DNA of 40,907 bases, from NCBI GenBank assembly GCA_009774235.1, contig VSNJ01000017.1, positions 1 to 40,907 on the forward strand, written 5' to 3'. A model generated the notes under the pieces. That model had not been told where the DNA came from and ran no database searches. It saw only the letters and a list, made by a program, of their open reading frames with translations. This DNA is from Lachnospiraceae bacterium (lineage in GTDB: Bacteria; Bacillota; Clostridia; Lachnospirales; Lachnospiraceae). Positions 14,752 to 23,952 of this stretch are shown here, piece after piece; the stretch's first letter is position 1, and the number at the start of each line of letters is the position of its first letter. The position numbers and the translations under genes were made by a program.

Positions 14752-16368
14752 TTAGTTAGAAAATTTTGCCTGGTATTCAAGTGCAGCACCTATAAATCCT
14801 TTAAACAAAGGATGTGGCCTGTTTGGTCTTGACTTAAATTCAGGATGTGCCTGTGTTGCAATAAACCATGGGTGGTCTGGCAGTTCACACATTTCAACAA
14901 TACGCCCGTCTGGTGAAAGCCCGGAAAGCAGCAGGCCATTTTTAATAAGTTCATCACGGTAATAATTATTGACTTCATAACGGTGCCTGTGTCTTTCATG
15001 TATTGTATCTGTTCCATACATTTCATATGCTTTTGAAGAATGATCGAGGACACAAGGGTAAGCACCAAGCCTTAATGTTCCGCCTATATCTTCTATGCCA
15101 TCTTGTTCTGGCATAAGATGGATTACAGGATGTGTTGTCTGTGGGTCAAGTTCTATACTATGTGCATCATGGAAACCTGCCACATTTCTTGCAAATTCAA
15201 CTATTGCCAGCTGCATGCCAAGGCAGAGTCCAAGAAATGGGATGTTATTTTCACGTGCGTACTGTATTGCGGCAATTTTGCCATCTATACCACGGTCCCC
15301 AAACCCTCCAGGAACAAGTATTCCGCTTACATCACCAAGAACCTGTGCAACATTTCCAGCAGTAAGTTCTTCAGAAGGCACCCATTTTATATTTACGTTG
15401 CTTTTATGGGCAAAGCCTCCATGTTTTAATGATTCCACTACACTAATATATGCATCGTGGAGTGAGGTATATTTGCCAACAAGTGCTACATTAACATCTT
15501 TATCAAGATGCTTGATATTGTCAACCATAAGCTGCCATTCTGTCATATCAGGTTCTGGACATTCAAGGTTTAACTTTTCACATACCACATCTGCAAGATG
15601 TTCTTTTTCCATTGCGAGAGGGGCTTCATAAAGCGTTTCCACATCAAGGTTCTGAAGGACACATTTTGTAGGGACATTACAAAAAAGTGCAATTTTATCC
15701 CTGAGTCCCTGTTCAAGTTCATATTCTGTACGGCATACAATAATATCAGGCCTTATGCCCATGCCTTGCAGTTCTTTTACACTAGCCTGTGTAGGTTTTG
15801 TTTTCATTTCCCCTGATGCATGAAGATATGGAATAAGGGTAACATGTATAAGGATAGCATTTCCGTGGCCTATGTCATGCTGGAACTGTCTTATTGACTC
15901 AAGGAAAGGCTGGCTCTCAATATCACCGACAGTACCTCCTACTTCAATAATGGCAATTTGTGTTTCTTTGCAGCCATCATTACGGTAAAAGCGGCTTTTA
16001 ATTTCATTGGTAATATGTGGGATTACCTGTACAGTGCCTCCGCCATAATCGCCACGGCGTTCTTTGTTTAGAACAGACCAGTACACCTTGCCTGTAGTTA
16101 CATTTGATTGTTTTGTAAGGCTTTCATCAATAAAACGTTCATAATGCCCAAGGTCAAGGTCTGTTTCAGCACCGTCATCTGTAACGAATACCTCGCCATG
16201 CTGTACAGGGTTCATTGTACCTGGGTCAATATTTATATATGGGTCGAATTTCTGCATTGTAACGCTATATCCACGCATTTTAAGCAGTCTGCCAAGAGAA
16301 GCAGCAGTTATTCCTTTGCCGAGACCCGATACAACTCCTCCAGTAACAAACACGTATTTGACCGCCAT
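14752..16368 (-). CDS. pyrG: CTP synthase
   Basis: Converts UTP to CTP using ATP and glutamine. The N-terminal amidoligase domain starts KYVFVTGGVVSGLGKGITAASLG and includes KFDPYINIDPGTMNPVQHGE. The C-terminal glutaminase domain has GGFGDRG, the nucleophile cysteine in FLGLCLGMQ (near residue 380) and HPEF near the end. At 538 residues it is full length. AAGGAGG lies before the ATG. The upstream region has a good promoter but neither a G-run at the expected start nor an attenuator hairpin, so the Bacillus-type pyrG reiteration attenuation is not evident here. Confidence 0.97.
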   Translation of the reverse strand: MAVKYVFVTGGVVSGLGKGITAASLGRLLKMRGYSVTMQKFDPYINIDPGTMNPVQHGEVFVTDDGAETDLDLGHYERFIDESLTKQSNVTTGKVYWSVLNKERRGDYGGGTVQVIPHITNEIKSRFYRNDGCKETQIAIIEVGGTVGDIESQPFLESIRQFQHDIGHGNAILIHVTLIPYLHASGEMKTKPTQASVKELQGMGIRPDIIVCRTEYELEQGLRDKIALFCNVPTKCVLQNLDVETLYEAPLAMEKEHLADVVCEKLNLECPEPDMTEWQLMVDNIKHLDKDVNVALVGKYTSLHDAYISVVESLKHGGFAHKSNVNIKWVPSEELTAGNVAQVLGDVSGILVPGGFGDRGIDGKIAAIQYARENNIPFLGLCLGMQLAIVEFARNVAGFHDAHSIELDPQTTHPVIHLMPEQDGIEDIGGTLRLGAYPCVLDHSSKAYEMYGTDTIHERHRHRYEVNNYYRDELIKNGLLLSGLSPDGRIVEMCELPDHPWFIATQAHPEFKSRPNRPHPLFKGFIGAALEYQAKFSN

Positions 16369-16411
16369 TTAGTTTGTCCTCCTTGTATTATATTTTTAAC
16401 AATATTTTTAT

Positions 16412-16441
16412 ATTATAACGCATATGCTATGTTGTGTTCAA
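16412..16441 (-). promoter_or_regulatory. Promoter of pyrG
   Basis: On the minus strand TTGAAC (16441-16436) and TATAAT (16417-16412) are 18 bp apart, with a leader of about 40 nt. Confidence 0.65.
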
Positions 16442-16471
16442 TCATTTTTTAAAATTTATAATATCTGTTAA

Positions 16472-16486
16472 AGTAACCTGGTTACT
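16472..16486. promoter_or_regulatory. Possible operator between pyrG and ftsH
   Basis: AGTAACC-T-GGTTACT is a perfect 15-bp palindrome about 30 bp upstream of the pyrG -35 box. Its size and symmetry fit a dimeric repressor site. The rest of 16442-16644 is AT-rich and shows no gene. Confidence 0.35.
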
Positions 16487-16644
16487 ATTGGCAGATAATG
16501 TATATAATTCCTGGTTATCAGTACAACATATAAATAAACAGCTTATAAATTTAATTTAGGACGTATTTTTACTTAAAAATGCTATTTTTGTAGGTTTTTT
16601 ATTAAAAATATAGAAAATTCAAATATTATTCATATGATAATATA

Positions 16645-16673
16645 TTGATTTATCTGTAAGCTAGCTTTATAAT
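16645..16673 (+). promoter_or_regulatory. Promoter of the ftsH-HAD gene
   Basis: TTGATT (16645-16650) and TATAAT (16668-16673) are 17 bp apart, leaving a leader of about 83 nt. Confidence 0.7.
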
Positions 16674-16762
16674 GTGAAAGTATAGCACTTTGGGCATATT
16701 TGGAATTTATTTCCATAAAATGCTGCTGGCATACCTTGAAAAAAGATGAAGGAGGCGTAATT

Positions 16763-19498
16763 TTGGAAAATAATAATAACAGGCAGGACCCTAAGAAAAG
16801 CCAGAATAAGAGGAGTATTATAATCTGCCTTATAGCTGCACTTGGAGTGTTCCTTGTATTTTCATTTATGAACAGCCAGGTGGAAAAAGCATCAAATAAA
16901 GAGATAACATATGATGAATTTATTAAAATGCTTGAAGATGGCATTGTGAAAGAAGTAGTTCTTTCATCAGATAAGATTGAGATAATACCTGTCTCACAAA
17001 ACAGTGGCCTTTATGAAATTACTTATTATACAGGTGTTATATCAATGGATTATAACCTTGTTGAAAGACTGGATAGTGCTGGTGTTAAATTTTCAAAAGA
17101 AATTTCAAATGGTTCATCAAGTATTTTATATATGATAGTTACAACATTGCTGCCTATATTGCTTTTATGGGGCGGGCTGTTCTTTATATTCCGCATGATG
17201 TCAAAAGGTTCAGGCGGCGTTATGGGAGTTGGAAAGAGCAATGCAAAGATGTATGTACAGAAAGAAACAGGTGTTACATTTAAAAATGTGGCAGGACAGG
17301 AAGAGGCGATGGAATCACTTACTGAGCTTGTTGATTTCCTGCACAATCCTAAAAAATACTCTGACATAGGTGCAAGGCTTCCTAAGGGTGCACTTCTTGT
17401 AGGACCTCCAGGAACGGGTAAAACATTGCTTGCAAAAGCAGTAGCAGGAGAGGCAGGAGTACCGTTTTTCTCACTGTCAGGTTCAGACTTTGTTGAAATG
17501 TTTGTTGGTGTAGGTGCATCAAGGGTAAGGGATTTATTTAAACAGGCACAGTCAATGGCGCCGTGTATTATTTTTATAGATGAGATTGATGCGGTCGGAA
17601 AAAGCCGTGATACACAATATGGTGGTGGAAATGACGAGCGTGAACAGACACTTAACCAGTTGTTGTCTGAAATGGATGGTTTTGACAGTTCAAAGGGTCT
17701 TGTAGTGCTTGGTGCTACAAACAGGCCGGAGGTACTTGACAAGGCACTTTTAAGGCCAGGGCGTTTTGACAGAAGGATAATTGTAGAAAAGCCAGACCTT
17801 AAAGGCAGGGTTGATATATTAAAAGTACATGCTAAAGATGTACTTATGGATGATTCTGTTGACTTTGACGCAATAGCGCTTGCAACAAGTGGTGCAGTTG
17901 GTTCTGACCTTGCCAATATGATTAATGAAGCAGCAATTATGGCAGTAAGGGCTGGAAGAAGGGCAGTAAGCCAGTCTGATTTATTTGAGGCTGTTGAAGT
18001 GGTAATAGCAGGCAAAGAAAAGAAAGACAGGATACTTGGCAAAGAAGAGAAGAGGATTGTTGCATACCATGAAATAGGACATGCGCTTGTGGCAGCACTC
18101 CAGAAAAACTCAGAACCAGTACAGAAGATTACTATTGTACCAAGGACAATGGGGTCATTAGGTTATGTTATGCAGGTTCCAGAAGAAGAAAAATATCTTA
18201 TGAGCAAAGAAGAGATACTTACACGAATAGTATCACTTTTTGGTGGGCGTGCGGCAGAACAGATTGTATTTAACTCAATAACCACAGGTGCTTCCAATGA
18301 TATAGAAAAGGCAACACAGCTTGCCAGGGCAATGGTAACACAGTATGGAATGACTGAGAAGTTTGGCATGATAGGTCTTGAATCTGTAGAAGGTAAATAT
18401 CTTGACGGGCGTACAGTATTAAACTGTGGTGATGCCACAGAAGCAGAAATAGACCAGGAAGTTATGCGTATACTGAAAGAGTGTTATAATAAAGCGGAAG
18501 GTTTTCTTGCAGGTGACAGGGATGCACTTGACAGCCTGGCAGAATTCCTTATTGAACATGAAACAATTACTGGTAAAGAGTTTATGAAAATATTCCGCAA
18601 AGTCAAAGGTATTGAAGAACCAGAAGGCGATAATTACAATATGCTTGTACTGGACATTGATGGTACTCTTGTTGGTTCAGATAAAACAATATCAGAAAAA
18701 ACAAGGGAAGCTATAATTAAGGCACAACAGCGTGGGAAAATAGTTGCAATCGCATCTGGGCGTTCTATTGCAGGAATAAGAAAAACAGCTTCCAATATTT
18801 CACTTGAACAGTATGGGGGCTATGTAATTGCATATAATGGTACTACTGTAGTAAATTGTAAAACAGGTGAATGTATATATAACCAGATGGTGCCAAAGGA
18901 ACTTGTTAAACCAGTGTATGAAGCTGCTAAGAGGGTAAATGCAGGTATAGTAGTATACAATGATAATACAAAAGAAATGATTTCAGGTAATGGGCTTAAT
19001 GAGTATATAAAAATTGATGCAGAAGCATGTAATGTTACAATAAATGAGGTTTCTGATTTTGTTAAGGCAATAAATTTCCCATTTAATAAATTCCTTTTAA
19101 GTGGAAAACCTGAACATATGGCAGAAGTAGAAAAGATTATGGCTAAAGAATTTGGTGACAGGTTAAATGTCTTCAGGTCGGACCCTTTCTATGTTGAACT
19201 TCTTCCAAGATATGTAGATAAAGGTGTTGCAGTTGAAAAGCTTGTCAAACATCTTGATATACAACGTGAGAAGGTTATCTGCATAGGTGACAGTTACAAT
19301 GACCTGCCAATGCTGCGTTTTGCAGGAATGGGTGTTGCAATGGGCAATGCACAGCAGGAGGTTAAGGAAATGGCAGATTATGTTACAGCATCAAATGATG
19401 AAGACGGAATTGTAAATGTTATAGATAAATTTATGACACCAAAACCTGAAGAAAAAGATACAAAAAAAGAAGAAATTAAAGAATTAACAGAAAACTAA
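16763..19498 (+). CDS. ftsH: FtsH protease fused to a HAD-IIB (Cof-type) phosphatase
   Basis: Membrane AAA+ zinc metalloprotease joined in frame to a sugar-phosphate-type HAD phosphatase. FtsH part (about 1-620): two membrane spans (IIICLIAALGVFLVFSF and LLPILLLWGGLFFIF), Walker A GPPGTGKT (about 213-220), Walker B IIFIDEIDAVG, arginine fingers in LLRPGRFDRR, and the zinc motif HEIGH (436-440). HAD part (about 626-895): VLDIDGTLVGS, IASGRS, SGKPEHM and GDSYNDLPML, so all four motifs are present. An acidic/lysine tail follows. No stop codon or frameshift separates the parts. I choose TTG 16763, 7 nt after GGAGG (16751-16755), giving 911 residues. Ordinary FtsH ends near 600-650 residues. Confidence 0.93.
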   Translation: MENNNNRQDPKKSQNKRSIIICLIAALGVFLVFSFMNSQVEKASNKEITYDEFIKMLEDGIVKEVVLSSDKIEIIPVSQNSGLYEITYYTGVISMDYNLVERLDSAGVKFSKEISNGSSSILYMIVTTLLPILLLWGGLFFIFRMMSKGSGGVMGVGKSNAKMYVQKETGVTFKNVAGQEEAMESLTELVDFLHNPKKYSDIGARLPKGALLVGPPGTGKTLLAKAVAGEAGVPFFSLSGSDFVEMFVGVGASRVRDLFKQAQSMAPCIIFIDEIDAVGKSRDTQYGGGNDEREQTLNQLLSEMDGFDSSKGLVVLGATNRPEVLDKALLRPGRFDRRIIVEKPDLKGRVDILKVHAKDVLMDDSVDFDAIALATSGAVGSDLANMINEAAIMAVRAGRRAVSQSDLFEAVEVVIAGKEKKDRILGKEEKRIVAYHEIGHALVAALQKNSEPVQKITIVPRTMGSLGYVMQVPEEEKYLMSKEEILTRIVSLFGGRAAEQIVFNSITTGASNDIEKATQLARAMVTQYGMTEKFGMIGLESVEGKYLDGRTVLNCGDATEAEIDQEVMRILKECYNKAEGFLAGDRDALDSLAEFLIEHETITGKEFMKIFRKVKGIEEPEGDNYNMLVLDIDGTLVGSDKTISEKTREAIIKAQQRGKIVAIASGRSIAGIRKTASNISLEQYGGYVIAYNGTTVVNCKTGECIYNQMVPKELVKPVYEAAKRVNAGIVVYNDNTKEMISGNGLNEYIKIDAEACNVTINEVSDFVKAINFPFNKFLLSGKPEHMAEVEKIMAKEFGDRLNVFRSDPFYVELLPRYVDKGVAVEKLVKHLDIQREKVICIGDSYNDLPMLRFAGMGVAMGNAQQEVKEMADYVTASNDEDGIVNVIDKFMTPKPEEKDTKKEEIKELTEN

Positions 19499-19517
19499 TA
19501 CTTTAACCTGGTTTTAT

Positions 19518-19557
19518 GGCTGGTGCATTAATTACATGTACCAGCCAGTATTTTCTT
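19518..19557 (+). terminator. Terminator after ftsH-HAD
   Basis: GGCTGGTGCAT (19518-19528) pairs with ATGTACCAGCC (19536-19546) with one G-T pair and a 7-nt loop, followed by AGTATTTTCTTTATTT. Confidence 0.75.
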
Positions 19558-19575
19558 TATTTGGGAGGGATTGAT

Positions 19576-19743
19576 ATGTTAAAACTTATTAAACGTTGTC
19601 CAGAGTATGTTTATGGATATAAAGAGTATTGCCAGGAGGCATTTGGACACAATGTTATATATTTCCGTCCAGTAAATCCAGAATTAATTGATGATGGCTG
19701 GTTTGAAAGGACTAAAGAGTGGTATGATAAAAGAAATATTTAA
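19576..19743 (+). CDS. Short protein, 55 residues, resembling the start of a GNAT acetyltransferase
   Basis: ATG 19576 follows GGGAGGG (19563-19569). The product begins MLKLIKRCPEYVYGYKEYCQ and ends GWFERTKEWYDKRNI. The opening resembles the first helix of a GNAT N-acetyltransferase type common in Firmicutes (M-L-x-L-I-x-P...Y...Y). The acetyl-CoA-binding body is absent and no continuing frame is seen before the uvrC promoter. It is either a stand-alone small protein or the remnant of a truncated acetyltransferase. An in-frame ATG at 19516 lies in the terminator and lacks a ribosome site. Confidence 0.6.
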   Translation: MLKLIKRCPEYVYGYKEYCQEAFGHNVIYFRPVNPELIDDGWFERTKEWYDKRNI

Positions 19744-19758
19744 TTTTCAAACACCTAC

Positions 19759-19787
19759 TTGATATAGAGGACTCTTTTTTGTATAAT
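19759..19787 (+). promoter_or_regulatory. Promoter of uvrC
   Basis: TTGATA (19759-19764) and TATAAT (19782-19787), 17 bp apart, 30 bp before the uvrC start. Confidence 0.75.
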
Positions 19788-19816
19788 ATTTATAATTTTA
19801 AACGGTTGGAGGAAAT

Positions 19817-21679
19817 ATGTTTGATTTAGAGGAGGAGTTAAAGAAATTGCCTGCAAAGCCAGGAGTATACCTTATGCATGATAAAACAGATGCAATTATT
19901 TATGTAGGCAAGGCAATAAGCTTAAAGAACCGTGTGCGGCAATATTTCCAGGCAGGCCGTAATGTAACCCCAAAGATAGAAAGAATGATATCACAGATAG
20001 ACCATTTTGAATATATAATAACAGATTCAGAAGTTGAGGCACTTGTACTAGAAAGCAACCTTATAAAAGAACACAGGCCAAAATACAATACAATGCTTAA
20101 GGATGATAAAAATTATCCATATATAAGGGCAACTATAGAAGAAGACTATCCAAGGCTGTTATATTCAAGGGAGCAGAAACGTGATAAAAGCAAGTATTTT
20201 GGTCCATTTACAAGTGCTGGTGCTGCTAAAGATACTTTGGAACTTGCGCATAAAATATATAAAATAAGGACTTGCAGAAGAGTTCTTCCAAGGGATATAG
20301 GGAAAGAAAGGCCATGTCTGGATTACCATATAGGACAGTGTGATGCACCATGCCAGGGAAAAATATCAAAAGAAGAATATAATGAAAACTTTAAAAAAGC
20401 ACTTAAACTTATTGGCGGAGATTATTCAGAGGTTATAGAATATCTTAAAGAAAAAATGATGCAGGCATCTGAAAGCCTTGCCTTTGAAGAAGCAGCAGGA
20501 TACAGGGACCTGATATCAAGTGTAAAAAAGATGTCTGTAAAACAGAAAGTTACAGATTTCAATGGGCAGGACAGGGATATTATAGCACTTGCAAGAACTT
20601 TGGAAGAAGCTGTAGTGCAAGTGTTTTTTGTGCGTGAAGGAAAACTTATAGGACGTGACCATTTCCACCTTAATGGTACTTATGGTGAAAAGGAAGAGGA
20701 TATATTACAAGATTTTATTAAACAATTTTATGCAGGAACACCTTTTATTCCCCGTGAAGTCATGGTAGAATATAATATAGCTGACAGTGGTCTTATTGAA
20801 CAATGGCTGGCTGGCAAGAGAGGCGGCAAGGTAAAGATAATTATACCTAAAAAAGGCAGTAAAGAACGTCTTGTAGAACTTGCACATAAAAATGCAGCAC
20901 TTGTGCTTACACAGGATATGGAAAGGATTAAAAGGGAAGAACAGCGTACTATTGGTGCTATGGGTGAAATATGTTCATGGCTTGGCATACCTTATGTACC
21001 ACGTATCGAATCATATGATATATCCAATATAAATGGTTTCCAGTCTGTAGGCTCTATGGTAGTATTTGAAGATGGAAAGCCTAAACGGAGTGATTACCGT
21101 AAATTTAAGATAAAAACAGTTAAAGGCCCTGATGATTACGCAAGTATGTATGAGGTACTTACAAGAAGGTTCAGGCATGGCATTGAAGAAACAGAAGAAC
21201 TCAAGGAAAAAGGCCTTATTAAAGAAGTGGGAAGTTTTACACGTTTTCCAGGACTTATAATGATGGACGGCGGTAAAGGGCAGGTCCATATAGCACAAAA
21301 GGTACTAGGAGAGCTCAGTCTTGATATTCCTGTATGTGGAATGGTTAAAGATGACAAGCACAGAACCAGGGGGCTTTTTTTCGAGGGACATGAACTTCCA
21401 GTTAAAGTGGATAGTGAAGGCTTCTATCTTATGACAAGGATACAGGATGAAGTCCACAGGTTTGCAATAGAGTACCACCGTTCCCTAAGAAGCAAAGAAC
21501 AGGTAAAGTCAGTCTTAGATGATATAAACGGCATAGGTGGAAAAAGAAGGAAAGCACTTATGAAGCATTTCCAGTCTATAGAAGCCATAAGAAATGCACA
21601 AGTAGAGGAAATTGCACAAGTAGAAGGTATGAATGAGAACGTAGCAGTAAATGTATATAAGTTTTTCCACGAAGATTAA
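19817..21679 (+). CDS. uvrC: Excinuclease ABC subunit C
   Basis: Nuclease subunit of nucleotide-excision repair that cuts on both sides of a lesion with UvrB. The N-terminal GIY-YIG nuclease (PGVYLMHD...IYVGKAISLKNRV) makes the 3' cut. A conserved cysteine cluster (RTCRR...RPCLDYHIGQCDAPC) and the UVR motif (about 200-235) follow. The C-terminal RNase H-like domain (ESYDISNINGFQSVGSMVVF) and helix-hairpin-helix end (DDINGIGGKRRKALMKHF) complete it. 620 residues, full length. GGAGG lies 6 nt before the ATG. uvrC followed by hprK is a common clostridial order. Confidence 0.97.
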   Translation: MFDLEEELKKLPAKPGVYLMHDKTDAIIYVGKAISLKNRVRQYFQAGRNVTPKIERMISQIDHFEYIITDSEVEALVLESNLIKEHRPKYNTMLKDDKNYPYIRATIEEDYPRLLYSREQKRDKSKYFGPFTSAGAAKDTLELAHKIYKIRTCRRVLPRDIGKERPCLDYHIGQCDAPCQGKISKEEYNENFKKALKLIGGDYSEVIEYLKEKMMQASESLAFEEAAGYRDLISSVKKMSVKQKVTDFNGQDRDIIALARTLEEAVVQVFFVREGKLIGRDHFHLNGTYGEKEEDILQDFIKQFYAGTPFIPREVMVEYNIADSGLIEQWLAGKRGGKVKIIIPKKGSKERLVELAHKNAALVLTQDMERIKREEQRTIGAMGEICSWLGIPYVPRIESYDISNINGFQSVGSMVVFEDGKPKRSDYRKFKIKTVKGPDDYASMYEVLTRRFRHGIEETEELKEKGLIKEVGSFTRFPGLIMMDGGKGQVHIAQKVLGELSLDIPVCGMVKDDKHRTRGLFFEGHELPVKVDSEGFYLMTRIQDEVHRFAIEYHRSLRSKEQVKSVLDDINGIGGKRRKALMKHFQSIEAIRNAQVEEIAQVEGMNENVAVNVYKFFHED

Positions 21680-21788
21680 TAAAAACTGGGAACCAGTGTG
21701 CCAGCTAAGTTGTGGTCTTTACTGGTGTCCTTAGGTATTACATTAAATTTTTGTTAACTAAAAACAGCATATATAAAAGGAGGATAAT

Positions 21789-22748
21789 ATGCAGAACGGA
21801 ACGTATAGTGTACCATTAAAGGAACTTATTGAACAGCTGGATTTAGAAAATTGTACTCCAGACATTGACACAGAGAAGGTACTTATTACACAAAATGAGG
21901 TAAACCGTCCAGCTTTACAGCTGGCTGGATATTTTGATTACTTTGATTCTAACAGGATACAAATAATCGGTCATGTAGAACATACGTATATGCAGCAGAA
22001 AGGTATGGAACACAGTCTTAAGATGATAGAAAAAATAATGGCAGGAAGTGCAGAATCATCAAAGCCTCCATGTATTATTTACTGCAGGGAGATATGGATT
22101 GAAGAAGAAATAATAAATCTTGCTAATCATTATGAAGTGCCTATATTAAGGACTAAAAAGGCTACATCGCCATTTATGGCAGAAATAATACGCTGGGTTA
22201 ATGCAGAACTTGCGCCAAGGTGTTCAATACATGGAGTTCTTGTCGATATATATGGTGAAGGAATACTTATAATGGGTGAGAGCGGCATAGGAAAATCAGA
22301 AGTAGCCCTTGAACTTATACATAGGGGGCACCGTCTTGTATCAGATGATGTGGTTGAAATAAAAAGAATTAATGATAAATCACTTATTGGTTCATCACCA
22401 GGAATTACAAGGCACTTTATTGAACTCCGAGGTATAGGTATTGTAAATGCAAAGTCACTTTTTGGTGTAGAAAGTGTAAAAGATGAGCAGGAGATTGACC
22501 TTGTAATAAAACTTGAGGAGTTTAATAAAGAACAGGATTATGACAGGCTGGGGCTTGAGGAACAGTTTATAGAATTTCTTGGTAACAAAGTAGTATGCCA
22601 TTCTATTCCAATCAGGCCTGGAAGGAACCTTGCTGTTATATGCGAGTCAGCAGCAGTAAACCACAGGCAGAAGAAGATGGGATACAATGCAGCACTGGAG
22701 CTTTATAACCGTGTAACAAGTAATCTTTCGGGTAATAATAAAAACTAA
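21789..22748 (+). CDS. hprK: HPr kinase/phosphorylase
   Basis: Bifunctional enzyme that phosphorylates and dephosphorylates Ser46 of HPr, the switch of carbon catabolite control in Firmicutes. Walker A GESGIGKS is at about 163-170. HRLVSDDVVEI, the signature ELRGIGIVNAKSLFG and the C-terminal PIRPGRNLAVICESAAVNHRQ are present. 319 residues, full length. AAAGGAGG precedes the ATG. It begins 109 nt after uvrC; that spacer holds ACCAGT/ACTGGT inverted pieces but no clear terminator, so read-through from uvrC is possible. Confidence 0.96.
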   Translation: MQNGTYSVPLKELIEQLDLENCTPDIDTEKVLITQNEVNRPALQLAGYFDYFDSNRIQIIGHVEHTYMQQKGMEHSLKMIEKIMAGSAESSKPPCIIYCREIWIEEEIINLANHYEVPILRTKKATSPFMAEIIRWVNAELAPRCSIHGVLVDIYGEGILIMGESGIGKSEVALELIHRGHRLVSDDVVEIKRINDKSLIGSSPGITRHFIELRGIGIVNAKSLFGVESVKDEQEIDLVIKLEEFNKEQDYDRLGLEEQFIEFLGNKVVCHSIPIRPGRNLAVICESAAVNHRQKKMGYNAALELYNRVTSNLSGNNKN

Positions 22749-22796
22749 TGAATGTTTATGTCATAATGTAATAGTGACAAGAAATGAGGATAAAAT

Positions 22797-23939
22797 ATGT
22801 TATTTGTAAAATCAGATGAGCTTAAAACAGGTATGAGGCTGGCGAAACCTATATACAATAAGAACGGGGTTATGTTATACGAGAGGAATACAAGGCTTAC
22901 AAGCCATGGTATAGTAAGTATACAGAATTTCGGGCTGATTGGCATATATATTCTGGAAGCTGCTGAACCTGTGCCGCCAATGACAGAAGATGACATTGAA
23001 TTTGAGAGGTTCCAGGCTATGTCTGTATTTTCAATAAAAGACATACTGGATTCTGTCAGCAAAAAGAAAGAGCCAAAAGAACTATACCAGTTTGCTAATA
23101 AAATAATAAAAAGCTATGGCTCACTCCACAGAAAAATAAATTTTATACAAAATATCAGAAGCAAGGAAGATTATGTGTATAAACATTCCTTAAACACAGC
23201 TATACTTAGTGCAATGATGGCATATAAACTTAATATGGAATTTAAAAAGCAGCTTGATGTAGTAGTTGCCGCATTGCTCCATGATGTAGGTACTCTTATT
23301 ATACCTATAAATTTAAGGCATAAAAACAAAGCTGACCTTTCAGAGGAGGAACTTAAGAAAGTAAACACATACCATCTGGCGGCAATGCAGATGTTTACTA
23401 AGAACAAGGATTTAGATATTGATATTGTTAAGATGGTAACAGATATAATAAAACAGCTGCATCCAGATATAGTAAAAGATGGTGAGATGCCAGATATAAT
23501 GCCTCTGGGTGCAGAAATATTAAAAGTTGCATATGTATATGATATGATGACAGCAATGAATTTTGAAGAAGAACCACATTCTGAAATAGTTGCAATAAGA
23601 CATCTTATGGGTGATGAAACAGCATATAACCCAGATGTAGTGGATGCGCTTCTTTCAAGTATAAATATACTGCAGCCAGGCACATGTGTAGAACTTACAA
23701 ACGGTGACAGGGCACTGGTAATAACAGCTAATAATATTAATGTCCTTGAGCCATTTGTGCTGTCATTTAAGGACAACAGGATACACAATCTTGGTGATTC
23801 AAGGATAGCAAAAGAAATGCAGATTAAAGATATTATGAAGACAATGGATAACAGGCATGTTGTAGATAATGACCTGCTTGCCCAGTATACAGGCAACACA
23901 ATCCATATGGGAGATAAATTAGAAAACAAGAGTTATTAA
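22797..23939 (+). CDS. Degenerate HD-GYP domain protein
   Basis: A 380-residue cytoplasmic protein. The N-terminal region (about 1-100) looks like the small domain that precedes many HD-GYP modules. The HD module follows: KHSLNTAILSAMMAYKLN, then AALLHDVGTLIIP retains the His-Asp pair. The usual HHExxDGxGYP segment is replaced by KQLHPDIVKDGEMPD, and the loop that normally carries HPxxG reads TYHLAAMQM. Metal binding and c-di-GMP hydrolysis may therefore be altered or lost. A C-terminal beta-rich part (about 300-345) resembles the usual tail. It sits between hprK and pth, 13 bp before pth, in an apparent operon. Confidence 0.8.
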   Translation: MLFVKSDELKTGMRLAKPIYNKNGVMLYERNTRLTSHGIVSIQNFGLIGIYILEAAEPVPPMTEDDIEFERFQAMSVFSIKDILDSVSKKKEPKELYQFANKIIKSYGSLHRKINFIQNIRSKEDYVYKHSLNTAILSAMMAYKLNMEFKKQLDVVVAALLHDVGTLIIPINLRHKNKADLSEEELKKVNTYHLAAMQMFTKNKDLDIDIVKMVTDIIKQLHPDIVKDGEMPDIMPLGAEILKVAYVYDMMTAMNFEEEPHSEIVAIRHLMGDETAYNPDVVDALLSSINILQPGTCVELTNGDRALVITANNINVLEPFVLSFKDNRIHNLGDSRIAKEMQIKDIMKTMDNRHVVDNDLLAQYTGNTIHMGDKLENKSY

Positions 23940-23952
23940 ACTGGAGGTTTAG

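Noticed and set aside
16369..16441. pyrG reiterative-transcription attenuator
   Set aside because: No G-run at the expected transcription start and no terminator hairpin in the leader.
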